Shown here: piece after piece, positions 1 through 7,289 of the stretch | Layout of the letters: the number at the start of each line of letters is the position of its first letter | How positions within the stretch are numbered: position 1 is the first letter of the stretch | From: DATATB01 sp036268995 | GTDB taxonomy: Bacteria > Planctomycetota > Planctomycetia > Pirellulales > PNKZ01 | Length of the DNA: 23,805 nt | Assembly: GCA_036268995.1 (NCBI GenBank) | Contig: DATATB010000135.1 | Coordinates: forward strand, 1-23,805 | Reading direction: 5' to 3' | Made by a program: the position numbers and the translations under genes | The notes under the pieces: generated by a model | What the model was told of the DNA's origin: nothing | Database searches by the model: none | Seen by the model: only the letters and a program-made list of their open reading frames with translations

Positions 1-25
1 CCGGAATTCTCACGAATTCCGCTAC
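1..25 (-). repeat. GTAG-headed REP-like palindrome
   Basis: Read on the minus strand this is GTAG, then an 8-bp perfect stem (CGGAATTC / GAATTCCG) closed by a GTGA loop. The same head, stem length and loop recur at 21737-21761 with a different stem sequence. A second copy of the GTAGCGG head lies at 36-42 and contains the stop codon of the neighbouring membrane-protein gene. The window begins inside or right at the edge of this element, so more of it may lie upstream. Confidence 0.7.
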
Positions 26-38
26 CGGCGATCTCCCG

Positions 39-500
39 CTACGATTCCGCTGTCGGCCGAATCACAAGCAGCGTGGCCAGCAACGCCACCAGGATTCGAA
101 AGTGCGTCGCCTCCAGGCCGGTGGCAAAGGCAATCAGCAGCTCGTCGGCCAGGACGAACGCCGCGAACAAGCCGGCCGCCACCGCAAAAGCGCGATCCAG
201 CGGCCGTGCGCAAAGGCCTCCGCCGCAGGCGGCCGCCAGGCTCCGGGCCAGCAGCCACGTCGCCGCCACTTCCCAGGCAATCACGCCGATAAAGAGGGCC
301 AGGTTGGCCCAGCCCGGCAGCCAATAGATGGCGGTCGTCTTCTCCAGCAGTGCATAATTGCCCGAGGCAAACCGCCAGCCACCAGGCAGCCAGCCAAGCG
401 ATCGGGCCAGGTCGGCCAGGTTGCTGGCGGAGACCACCGCAAACCACAAGGTCCAGAACCCCAGCAGTACGCCGGGCAGCCAGCTTTTCGAGCAGTTCAC
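39..500 (-). CDS. small integral membrane protein, function unknown
   Basis: This encodes a 153-residue protein made almost entirely of hydrophobic helices. About four membrane segments are visible: one near the N-terminus (LPGVLLGFWTLWFAVVSA), one after residue 60 (LALFIGVIAWEVAATWLLA), one around residue 105 (FAVAAGLFAAFVLADELLIA), and a C-terminal one (ILVALLATLLVI). I recognise no family motif. The start chosen is GTG at 498-500 because a strong GGAGGAG ribosome binding site sits just upstream; a TTG 27 bases further out lacks one. The gene is divergent from mgtE, with only 51 bases between the two starts. Its TAG stop lies inside a GTAGCGG heptamer that is repeated at the head of the palindrome at 1-25. 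Confidence 0.7.
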   Translation of the reverse strand: MNCSKSWLPGVLLGFWTLWFAVVSASNLADLARSLGWLPGGWRFASGNYALLEKTTAIYWLPGWANLALFIGVIAWEVAATWLLARSLAAACGGGLCARPLDRAFAVAAGLFAAFVLADELLIAFATGLEATHFRILVALLATLLVIRPTAES

Positions 501-505
501 GGCGA

Positions 506-512
506 CTCCTCC
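506..512 (-). promoter_or_regulatory. strong Shine-Dalgarno of the membrane protein
   Basis: The minus strand reads GGAGGAG, 5 bases before the GTG at 500. It decides the start of the downstream gene. Most other genes in the window have weaker purine runs. Confidence 0.65.
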
Positions 513-551
513 ACTGATGCCAAACAAGCCACCCCGGGGCAGACTCGCACC

Positions 552-1916
552 ATGATCAACCCTCTACTACAGTCGGAAATCAGCGTCATGCTCGCCGAAA
601 ACGACGAGGCGGGGCTGCGGGCCGTGGCCAACGATTTTCACCCGGCCAGCGTCGCGGAATTCACCGAAGGCCTGACTGTCGGCCAGATCTGGCGAGTGCT
701 GGACTACGCGCCGCTGGAGCGGCAGGCGCTGATTCTGCCTTATTTCCCGCCGGGCAAGCAAGTCAAGCTGATCGAAGGCATGGGCCGCGAGCACATGACG
801 CGCTTGATCGAGCAGATGGCCCCCGACGATCGGGCCGATCTGCTCGCCCGGCTCGATCCGGCCCTGGTCGAAAGCCTATTACCACTGGTGGCCCAGGCCG
901 AACGCCACGACATTCGGCAGTTACTGTCGTATCCGCCGGACAGTGCCGGCGCGATCATGACGACCGAATACGCCACGCTACCGGCCGAAATCACGGTCAG
1001 CGAGGCCATGTGCCGGTTACGAGCCCAGGCTCCCGACAGCGAAACGATCTACTCGATCTGGATCCTGGATGCCCAGCGTCAACTGCTGGGCACCGTTTCG
1101 CTTCGCCAGTTGGTGCTGGCCAAGCCCGACATCCTGGTTGGCCAGCTCATGCAGCGGGACGTCGCCACGGTGCGCGTCGACGAGAGCCGTCAGCAGGTGG
1201 CGCGAACCCTCGCTCGCTACGACGTGCTGGCCGTGCCCGTCGTCGATTCCGATGGCCGGCTGGTGGGCATTGTGACGCACGACGACGTGATGGACGTCGT
1301 GGTCCAGGAAGCGACCAACGAGGTGCAACGCTTGGGCGCGGTGCAGCCGCTGGTGGAAAACTACCTGGAAGCCAGCTTCGTGCGGGTCTGGTGGAAACGG
1401 GCCGGCTGGTTGTCGTGCCTGTTCGTGGCCGAGTTGCTCACGTTCAGCATGCTCGCCCATTTTGAAGACGCGATGGCCAGCGTCCTGGCACTCAGCTTGT
1501 TTGTGCCGCTGTGCATCTCGACCGGCGGCAATTCTGGGGCACAGGCCGCCACCCTGGTGACGCGTGCCATGGCCCTGGGACAGGTCGAGAACCGCGACAC
1601 CTGGCGCGTGCTTCGCCATGAACTGGGCATGGGCATTACGCTAGGGCTCACTTTGGGCGTGATCGGCTTTGTCCGGGCCGCTTTGACGCCGCAGCAAGTG
1701 CTCGGCAACGCCAACCGCTGGGATATTGCGCTGGTGATCTCGCAAGCCGTGGCCGCAATTTGCCTCTGGGGAACACTGGTCGGCTCGGCCCTGCCGCTGA
1801 TCTTTCGGCGTCTCGGCTTCGACCCGGCTTTTGCCTCAAGTCCTTTCGTAGCCACGTTCGTCGACGTGACCGGCATCTATATTTATTTCCACATCGCCCA
1901 GATTTACGTGCTGTGA
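552..1916 (+). CDS. mgtE: magnesium channel/transporter MgtE
   Basis: This is a Mg2+ channel of the inner membrane that is gated by intracellular Mg2+ through its cytosolic domains. The 454 residues fit the usual MgtE length of about 450. An N-terminal helical MgtE_N domain covers about residues 1-125. Two CBS domains follow, about 130-190 and 195-260, and five membrane helices run from about 285 to the end. The pore signature TGGNSGAQ is at residues 324-331. The C-terminal segment SSPFVATFVDVTGIYIYF carries D438, which matches the Mg2+-binding aspartate of the family. The open frame extends 450 bases further upstream, but that part is the antisense of the membrane protein and reads as low-complexity Gln/Arg/Ala. 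The ATG at 552 gives the family N-terminus. There is no room for an M-box riboswitch in the 51-base leader. Confidence 0.96.
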   Translation: MINPLLQSEISVMLAENDEAGLRAVANDFHPASVAEFTEGLTVGQIWRVLDYAPLERQALILPYFPPGKQVKLIEGMGREHMTRLIEQMAPDDRADLLARLDPALVESLLPLVAQAERHDIRQLLSYPPDSAGAIMTTEYATLPAEITVSEAMCRLRAQAPDSETIYSIWILDAQRQLLGTVSLRQLVLAKPDILVGQLMQRDVATVRVDESRQQVARTLARYDVLAVPVVDSDGRLVGIVTHDDVMDVVVQEATNEVQRLGAVQPLVENYLEASFVRVWWKRAGWLSCLFVAELLTFSMLAHFEDAMASVLALSLFVPLCISTGGNSGAQAATLVTRAMALGQVENRDTWRVLRHELGMGITLGLTLGVIGFVRAALTPQQVLGNANRWDIALVISQAVAAICLWGTLVGSALPLIFRRLGFDPAFASSPFVATFVDVTGIYIYFHIAQIYVL

Positions 1917-1959
1917 ACGAGGGCATCTGCATCGTGTTGTGGGAAGCGCACGCTGGCAT

Positions 1960-1997
1960 TTTCCGTAGCCCAGCCCTGAAGGGCTGGGCTACAGAAA
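1960..1997. repeat. GTAG/CTAC perfect palindrome
   Basis: A 12-bp perfect stem (1965-1976 with 1981-1992) reads GTAGCCCAGCCC and is closed by a TGAA loop. It is extended by four more pairs beyond one mismatch. A degraded relative with the same TTTCCGTAGC start lies at 19411-19449. No T-run follows, so it is not a typical intrinsic terminator, although it could act as a barrier at the 3' end of the mgtE transcript. Confidence 0.75.
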
Positions 1998-2076
1998 CAA
2001 GCCGGCTTCGGGCGCGGGAGTTTCTTCCCTAAAGCTTGAGAACCAACACGGAGCCGGGTCGATTGGGTGAATTTAG

Positions 2077-2104
2077 TTGACTGAGTTAAATATGCCGATA
2101 GCAT
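2077..2104 (+). promoter_or_regulatory. candidate sigma-70-type promoter for the HTH gene
   Basis: TTGACT (2077-2082) is followed, after 16 bases, by TAGCAT (2099-2104). These match 5/6 and 4/6 of the consensus. They lie in an AT-richer patch of the 258-base gap and would give a leader of about 64 bases before the ATG at 2175. The call is sequence-only. Confidence 0.4.
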
Positions 2105-2174
2105 AAATTCGGTTAGTTGGGGATGATGTTCGAGGTGCACTGACAGCCGATCTACGGCCAAACGCAAGCCGACG

Positions 2175-2579
2175 ATGAAAACCGTCTACACCACCGGCGA
2201 GGCGGCCAAGCTCTGCAATCTGAGTTTGCAGACCATCATCCGCTGCTTCGATTCCGGAAAGCTGCACGGCTACCGGGTGCCTGGCAGCCGCTTCCGCCGG
2301 ATCCCTCGCGACGCCTTGCTCGAGTTTATGCGATCCTACGGCCTGCCCACCGAGGCTTTGGAAGGCCCGAAACGCAAGCTCCTGATCGTCGACGATCACA
2401 CGGGCTTGGGCGATTTGCTCACGCAATTGCTCGAAAAAGACGGCCGCTTCGAAATCCGGCATCTTGTCAGCGGCGATCCGCCGCCGCGCGAACTGGCCGA
2501 CTACCAGCCCGAGTTGGTCGTCGATATCAAGCCCGAGATTCCAGGCATGCGCGTTCGCCAGGGCAATCGGCCAGGCTGA
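2175..2579 (+). CDS. excisionase-type HTH protein with truncated receiver domain
   Basis: The 134-residue product starts with a MerR/excisionase-like helix-turn-helix (HTH_17 type): YTTGEAAKLCNLSLQTIIRC and then GKLHGYRVPGSRFRRIPRDA, residues about 4-52. A linker leads into the start of a CheY-like receiver (KLLIVDD at about 72-78, with the acidic pair intact). Around the phosphoacceptor the sequence deviates: ELVVDIKPEIPGM instead of the usual VVLDxxLPGMdG. The frame then stops at TGA 2577-2579, after only about half a receiver. The same frame continues to resemble the rest of a receiver after the stop (see 2580-2687). Intact HTH-receiver fusions of this kind are common in planctomycetes as presumed DNA-binding regulators. 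This copy is either a decaying gene or a short protein that kept its DNA-binding half. No good ribosome binding site is seen. Confidence 0.7.
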   Translation: MKTVYTTGEAAKLCNLSLQTIIRCFDSGKLHGYRVPGSRFRRIPRDALLEFMRSYGLPTEALEGPKRKLLIVDDHTGLGDLLTQLLEKDGRFEIRHLVSGDPPPRELADYQPELVVDIKPEIPGMRVRQGNRPG

Positions 2580-2687
2580 TTGCGGCCGAAGGCCGGGGTG
2601 CGTATTCTGGGCCTGCGGCCATTGCCGCCAGGTTTCGCCGCGCAAAGCATCCGTTGGCGTGCCCGCGATCCATCATTTAAGAAAGGC
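2580..2687 (+). pseudogene. remnant of the C-terminal half of the receiver domain
   Basis: Directly after the TGA the same reading frame gives 36 codons including AGVRILGLRPLPPG, AAQSI and PSFKKG. These align in order with receiver beta-4 (xVxILxLSG), alpha-4 (AAxxxxAGA) and the Lys-Pro end (FLxKPF). This implies a nonsense mutation, possibly with small compensating indels around 2530-2575. The remnant ends where the ribosome binding site of the next gene begins. The assignment is by eye and modest. Confidence 0.45.
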
Positions 2688-2694
2688 CGATCCC

Positions 2695-4065
2695 ATGCGA
2701 CGCCGCCAGTTTCTCAAGGGTACGGCCTCAGCCGCCGCCGCGCTGGGCCTGCCCTCGATTGTCTCCAGCCGCGTGCTAGGCCGCACGGCCCCCAGCGACC
2801 GGATTAACGTGGCCTTGATCGGCTGCGGCAATCAAAGCCGGATCGACCTGCCGGCATTCTTGAATAACGACGACGTGCAAGTCGTGGCCGTCTGCGATGT
2901 GAATACGGGCAGCTACGGCTACAACGATCCCAAGTATTTTCTCGGCCGCGAGCCGGCGCTGAAGCAAGTCAACCAGTTCTACGCCGACAAAACCAAGTCC
3001 GGCAAATACGACGGCTGCAAAGCCTATGCGAATTCGCTCGACATTATGCTGACCCGTCCCGATATCGACGTGGTGGCTGTTGTCGTGCCCGACCATTGGC
3101 ATGCCGAACTCACGGGCATGGCCGTTTCTAATGGCAAGGACGTGTACTGCGAAAAGCCGATGACGCTGACGGTCGATCAGGGCAAGTGGATGATTAAAGG
3201 CGTGCGCAAGCATAAGCGCATCTTGCAGACCGGCAGCCATTGGCGCTCGGGCCCCGCGGTGCGGCATGCGTGCGAACTGGTGCGCAACGGCCGCATCGGC
3301 CAGCTCCAGCGGATCCAGGTATACCTGCCGAAGAACAATTTCGTCGGCCCTGGGCCGGGCTGGCAGCCGATGCCCGTGCCCGAGGGCTTTGATTACGGCA
3401 CGTGGCTGGGCCCCGCGCCGCTGGCTCCGTATCACAAAGATCGTTGCCTGTACCGCTTCCGCTTCATCCTCGACTACTCTGGCGGGCAAGTCACCAATTT
3501 CGGCGCCCATTATTTCGATATCGCGCAATGGGGCCACGGCTCGGATACGACCGGCCCCGTCGAATTCGAAGACACGGGCGCGGAATTCCCCGAGACCGGC
3601 TCGCTGTTCACTACGGCCACCAAGGTAGCCTTCCGCGCGCGATACGCCGACGGCGTCGAGTTGATCTGCCAGACGAGCGAAAAGCAGGGCGGCACGCGCT
3701 TCGAAGGCACCGAAGGCTGGGTCCACGTCGACAGCAAGGGCGTGCGCACCAGCCCGGAGTCGCTGGCCACCAGCGAGATCGGACCCAACGAGATTCAACT
3801 GCCGCGCAGCAATCCCAAACGCACCGACAGCAAGTACAGCAACTATCTGCCCGACCACGTCGCCAACTTTTTGGCCTCGGTCAAGAGCCGGCAGGATCCG
3901 ATCGAGCCGGTCGAAGTCGGCCATCGCACCGCCTCGATCTGCCACTTGGGCAACATCGCCATGCAAGTCAAGCGCAAGATCCGCTGGGACCCCGAGGCCG
4001 AGCAGATCGTCGGCGACGACGAAGCCAATCGCATGCTCAGCCGGCCGGCGCGGATGCGTTGTTGA
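2695..4065 (+). CDS. Tat-exported Gfo/Idh/MocA family oxidoreductase
   Basis: This is a 456-residue NAD(P)-dependent oxidoreductase, probably acting on a sugar or cyclitol outside the cytoplasm. The N-terminus MRRRQFLKG followed by a hydrophobic Ala/Leu stretch is a twin-arginine signal. The Rossmann nucleotide-binding motif is NVALIGCGNQS (GCG at residues 43-45). The family EKP motif is E153-K154-P155 in YCEKPMTLTVDQG. The C-terminal substrate domain follows, with the NFGAHYFDIAQW segment typical of the planctomycete Tat-secreted subgroup. The ATG at 2695 follows an AAGAAAGG ribosome binding site; the open frame upstream belongs to the HTH-receiver region. A sugar phosphate isomerase/epimerase follows 54 bases downstream, a frequent pairing in carbohydrate catabolism. 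The substrate cannot be told from sequence. Confidence 0.92.
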   Translation: MRRRQFLKGTASAAAALGLPSIVSSRVLGRTAPSDRINVALIGCGNQSRIDLPAFLNNDDVQVVAVCDVNTGSYGYNDPKYFLGREPALKQVNQFYADKTKSGKYDGCKAYANSLDIMLTRPDIDVVAVVVPDHWHAELTGMAVSNGKDVYCEKPMTLTVDQGKWMIKGVRKHKRILQTGSHWRSGPAVRHACELVRNGRIGQLQRIQVYLPKNNFVGPGPGWQPMPVPEGFDYGTWLGPAPLAPYHKDRCLYRFRFILDYSGGQVTNFGAHYFDIAQWGHGSDTTGPVEFEDTGAEFPETGSLFTTATKVAFRARYADGVELICQTSEKQGGTRFEGTEGWVHVDSKGVRTSPESLATSEIGPNEIQLPRSNPKRTDSKYSNYLPDHVANFLASVKSRQDPIEPVEVGHRTASICHLGNIAMQVKRKIRWDPEAEQIVGDDEANRMLSRPARMRC

Positions 4066-4119
4066 TTGGTGACGATTGGCCCAGCGGTTGATCGCTCAGC
4101 AGCTTTGAAGGACAAGCCG

Positions 4120-5049
4120 ATGATTCCCACTTTGTTTTCCGTTAGCTATGCCGGCTTCTGGGGCCAGTGCCGGCTGGACTTGAAAGCCTTTCTCGCCAAG
4201 GCGGGCGCCTTGGGCTATCCGGCCGTCGAGCTGATGGGCAAGCGGCCGCATCTCTCGGTGCTCGATGCCGACGATCGCTCGATCGACGAAATCCGCGCGG
4301 CGGCCGCCACGGCCGGTGTCGAGATCGCCACGATTGCCGCCTACACGAACTTCACGCTGGGGCGCGACACCGAGATTCCGGCCGTCGAAATCCAGTTGGC
4401 CTACGTGCGGCAATTGGCCGCGCTGGCCCAGCGGCTGGACGCCAAGATCGTGCGCGTGTTCACCGGCTACCTGGTCGATCAGCAGGGTTTTCAGCGGGAC
4501 TGGGAAATCTGCGTCCGCGCGGTGCGCGAGTGTGCCCAGATCGCGGCCGATTACGGCATTGTCCTAGGCGTGCAGAATCATCACGACGTGGGCGTGGGCG
4601 TCGATGGCTATGTCGAGTTTCTGGATGAAGTCGATCATCCGAATTGCCGCGCGATGTTCGATCCCTGGGCGCCGGCCTTGCATGGCGACGACCTGCGAAG
4701 CTGCGCTTTGCGTCTCGCGCCGCGGATGGTGCAAACTACGCTGGCCGATTACGTCCGTCTGCCCCGCTATCAATATCAGCCAGGCCTGGTGAACTACGAG
4801 CGGCTCACCGACGCGGTGCGAGCCGTGCCGCTGGGCGAGGGCTTCCAGGATCTGTCCGGCTTCTTCACCGGCCTGGCCGCCGGCGGCTTCAAAGGCTACG
4901 TGGCCTACGAAATGTGCTCGCCGGTGCGCGGCGGCGGCAGCGAAGAGAATCTCGACCAAGTCGCCCGGGCCAGCCTCGCGGCCATCCGCCGCTGGACTTC
5001 CACGGCCTCCCCAGCGTCAAGCAACAGCCATAAGACCGTCATCGTCTAA
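4120..5049 (+). CDS. sugar phosphate isomerase/epimerase (xylose isomerase-like TIM barrel)
   Basis: The 309-residue protein is of the AP-endonuclease-2/xylose isomerase-like TIM-barrel family, which interconverts or dehydrates sugars or inositols using a divalent metal. Visible barrel-strand motifs are GYPAVELMGKRP near residue 35, GVQNHHD at 150-156, MFDPW with D181, and the C-terminal AYEMCSP with E264; these are likely metal ligands. The ATG at 4120 is preceded by GAAGGA. A GTG further upstream would add 18 residues that look like spacer. The gene follows the Gfo/Idh/MocA oxidoreductase and precedes ftsH by only 16 bases, so all three may be co-transcribed. The last 15 residues or so (Ser/Thr/Ala-rich) extend beyond the fold. 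The exact substrate is unknown. Confidence 0.88.
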   Translation: MIPTLFSVSYAGFWGQCRLDLKAFLAKAGALGYPAVELMGKRPHLSVLDADDRSIDEIRAAAATAGVEIATIAAYTNFTLGRDTEIPAVEIQLAYVRQLAALAQRLDAKIVRVFTGYLVDQQGFQRDWEICVRAVRECAQIAADYGIVLGVQNHHDVGVGVDGYVEFLDEVDHPNCRAMFDPWAPALHGDDLRSCALRLAPRMVQTTLADYVRLPRYQYQPGLVNYERLTDAVRAVPLGEGFQDLSGFFTGLAAGGFKGYVAYEMCSPVRGGGSEENLDQVARASLAAIRRWTSTASPASSNSHKTVIV

Positions 5050-5065
5050 CAGCGGATTTTCCAGC

Positions 5066-7150
5066 ATGCCTTCTGTGCCTCCTCAAGTTCCGCCGGATCC
5101 AAAATCCGGCACGCCGACAACGCCCACCTGGTGGCGTGTTCTGTCCTACGTGATGCTCGCCTACTTCGTGGTCTGGATCTGGCAGGACATCGTCGACTTC
5201 AAGGCCGTACACACGCTCCCCTATAGCGCGTTCAAGCAGTTTCTGGCGCGGGGGCAAGTGGTCGAGTGCGAGGTGGAGCAAGAGGAAATCGAGGGCCGCA
5301 TCGATCCCACGCGCCACCCAAATGTCGCGATTGTTTCAGCCAAAGCCGTCGCGGAAACCAAATCGGCTGCGCCCAAAGAGCCGGCCCCGGCCAGCACCAG
5401 CGGCAAAACAGCCAAGCCCGCGCCCACCAAGACCGAACCGGCTAAGCCCGAAACGAACAAAGCCGAGCCAACCAAGCCAGCCGCCGGTGCGGGCGAAAAA
5501 ACCGAAACCGACAAAACCGAACTGCCCGACAAGCCCTTCGAGTTTCGCACGGTGCGAATTGAGGATCCCGAGCTGGTCGACCAGTTGGAACAGGCCGGCG
5601 TCGTCTTCCAGGGCGTGCGGCAGAGCGTGCTCTCGCAGTTCCTGTTCGCCTGGATTCTGCCAATCGGCATCATGGTGCTGTTCTGGTTTTTTCTGTCGCG
5701 CCGGCTGGGCTCGGTTGGCCAATCCGTCATGAGCTTCGGCAAGAGCCGAGCTAGGATCGTGGCCGACACGGAGACCGGCGTCACGTTTTCCGACGTGGCC
5801 GGTTGCGAGGAAGCCAAGCAGGAGTTGGAGGAAGTCGTCGACTTCCTTAAAAATCCCGCCCGCTACGTGGCCTTGGGAGCCAAGATTCCCAAGGGCGTGC
5901 TGCTGATCGGTCCGCCGGGCACGGGCAAGACGCTGCTGGCCCGGGCCGTGGCCGGCGAGGCGCATGTCAAGTTTTACTCGCTCAGCGGCAGCGAGTTCGT
6001 CGAGATGTTCGTGGGCGTGGGCGCATCGCGCGTGCGCGATTTGTTTCAGCAGGCCAAGAGCACGGCCCCCTGCATCATTTTCATCGACGAGTTGGACGCC
6101 ATCGGTCGCGAGCGCGGCGTACATGTCGGCGCGGTCAACGACGAGCGCGAGCAGACGCTCAACCAGTTGCTGGTGGAGATGGACGGCTTCGAAGCCAACG
6201 TGGGCGTAATCCTGCTGGCTGCCAGCAATCGGCCCGAGGTGCTCGATCGGGCGCTGCTGCGTCCGGGCCGCTTCGACCGGCAGATCGTGGTCGATGCGCC
6301 CGACCTGGACGGCCGCGAGGCGATCTTGAAGATCCATTCGCGGGGCAAGCCGCTGGCCGAAGGGGTGAACTTGCGGCGCATCGCCCAGGTGACGCCCGGT
6401 TTTTCCGGAGCCGATCTGGCCAACACAATGAACGAAGCCGCTTTGCTGGCGGCCCGGCGACAAGGGGTCACCATCACCCAGCGCGACGTGGAAGACGCGG
6501 TGGAAAAAGTCGTGGCCGGGCCCGAGCGCCACACGCGCCGCTTGGGCGACGAAGAAAAGCGGCGCGTCGCCTATCACGAGGTCGGCCATGCCCTGGTTGC
6601 CACGTACAGTGCCCACGGCGACCGCGTACACAAAATCAGCATTGTGCCCCGCGGCCGCGCCGCGCTGGGCTACACTTTTCAGCTTCCCACCGAAGAGCAA
6701 TTCCTGCTCACGCAAACAGAGCTGGTCGGCCGGATCCGTGGGCTGCTGGGCGGCCGTGCCGCCGAGGAAGTCGTATTTAATGAAGTCAGCACCGGTGCCG
6801 AAAACGACCTGGAAAAAGCCACCGCGCTGGCGCGGCAAATGGTTTGCCTCTACGGCATGAGCGCCGTGGTGGGCCTGACCCATTGCGCCCAGCAGCGCGA
6901 GATGATGGCCCGGCTCGACGGCCGGTTCGAGCGCGATTGCAGCGAGCACACGGCCGAAGAAATCGACGTGGAGGTCAAGAAGCTGCTCGACGAGGCCTAT
7001 GCCCAGGCCAAGCAAATGCTCGTCGAGCATCGCCCCATGCTCGAACTGGTGGCCCAGGAGCTGCTCAAGCGTGAAACGCTTGACTCGGCCACGTTCCACG
7101 GGCTGTTGAATCTCCAGCCCGACGGCAAACCCAAAACGCCTGCGTCGTAG
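5066..7150 (+). CDS. ftsH: ATP-dependent zinc metalloprotease FtsH
   Basis: A membrane-anchored AAA+ protease that extracts and degrades membrane and short-lived cytosolic proteins. It has 694 residues (E. coli FtsH has 644). Membrane helices lie at about 22-42 and 191-211. Between them the extracytoplasmic domain carries a Lys/Pro/Thr/Ala low-complexity insert at about 92-155. The AAA module has Walker A GPPGTGKT at 282-289, the pore motif FVGVG, Walker B FIDELDA with D341/E342, and the second region of homology ending LLRPGRFDRQ. The zinc site is H504-E-V-G-H508 (most FtsH proteins have HEAGH), with the third ligand D581 in GAENDLEKA. All catalytic residues are present, so it should be active. 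The TAG stop is part of the GTAG head of a repeat element that starts at 7147. Confidence 0.97.
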   Translation: MPSVPPQVPPDPKSGTPTTPTWWRVLSYVMLAYFVVWIWQDIVDFKAVHTLPYSAFKQFLARGQVVECEVEQEEIEGRIDPTRHPNVAIVSAKAVAETKSAAPKEPAPASTSGKTAKPAPTKTEPAKPETNKAEPTKPAAGAGEKTETDKTELPDKPFEFRTVRIEDPELVDQLEQAGVVFQGVRQSVLSQFLFAWILPIGIMVLFWFFLSRRLGSVGQSVMSFGKSRARIVADTETGVTFSDVAGCEEAKQELEEVVDFLKNPARYVALGAKIPKGVLLIGPPGTGKTLLARAVAGEAHVKFYSLSGSEFVEMFVGVGASRVRDLFQQAKSTAPCIIFIDELDAIGRERGVHVGAVNDEREQTLNQLLVEMDGFEANVGVILLAASNRPEVLDRALLRPGRFDRQIVVDAPDLDGREAILKIHSRGKPLAEGVNLRRIAQVTPGFSGADLANTMNEAALLAARRQGVTITQRDVEDAVEKVVAGPERHTRRLGDEEKRRVAYHEVGHALVATYSAHGDRVHKISIVPRGRAALGYTFQLPTEEQFLLTQTELVGRIRGLLGGRAAEEVVFNEVSTGAENDLEKATALARQMVCLYGMSAVVGLTHCAQQREMMARLDGRFERDCSEHTAEEIDVEVKKLLDEAYAQAKQMLVEHRPMLELVAQELLKRETLDSATFHGLLNLQPDGKPKTPAS

Positions 7151-7250
7151 GTCCGGCGAGCCGAGCCGGGCGGGGTACCGCTCGGCACTCCAGATGCCGC
7201 TCGGCACTCCAGATACCGCTCGGCTCGCGGCATCTACCTGCGGCACCTAC
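7147..7250. repeat. composite GTAG...CTAC REPIN-like element with internal 19-bp tandem repeat
   Basis: The left end is GTAGGTCCGGCG, able to fold CCGGC with GCCGG. The right end, read on the minus strand, starts GTAGGTGCCGC. The two ends match the two ends of the element at 13507-13581 in the opposite orientation: 22 of 26 bases at the CCGGC end and the first 11 at the GTGCCGC end. Inside are two 19-bp tandem units (7177-7195 and 7196-7214, sharing CCGCTCGGCACTCCAGAT) and a third, diverged partial unit. The left GTAG supplies the ftsH stop codon. The element separates ftsH from the acyltransferase gene. Confidence 0.7.
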
Positions 7251-7289
7251 GGCCATCCGATCTTGGCCGGGTGGCCGGTTCTTGCCACA

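Noticed and set aside
102..551. In-frame 150-residue N-terminal extension of MgtE
   Set aside because: It is antisense to the membrane protein, rich in Gln/Arg/Ala without family similarity, and the MgtE N-terminal domain begins at the ATG at 552.
1960..1997. Intrinsic terminator after mgtE
   Set aside because: The stem is strong, but it is followed by ACAGAAACAA instead of a T-run, and a relative lies at 19411 where no gene ends, so a dispersed repeat is the better explanation.
2175..2330. Phage or integrative-element excisionase
   Set aside because: The HTH is of the excisionase type, but it is joined to a receiver domain, and there is no integrase or attachment site nearby.
5336..7246. 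A 636-codon open frame on the minus strand opposite ftsH
   Set aside because: FtsH is fully conserved on the plus strand. The antisense frame has no family motif and is expected from high GC at third positions. The same applies to 2776-3966 (-), 11288-12478 (-) and 9779-11206 (-).
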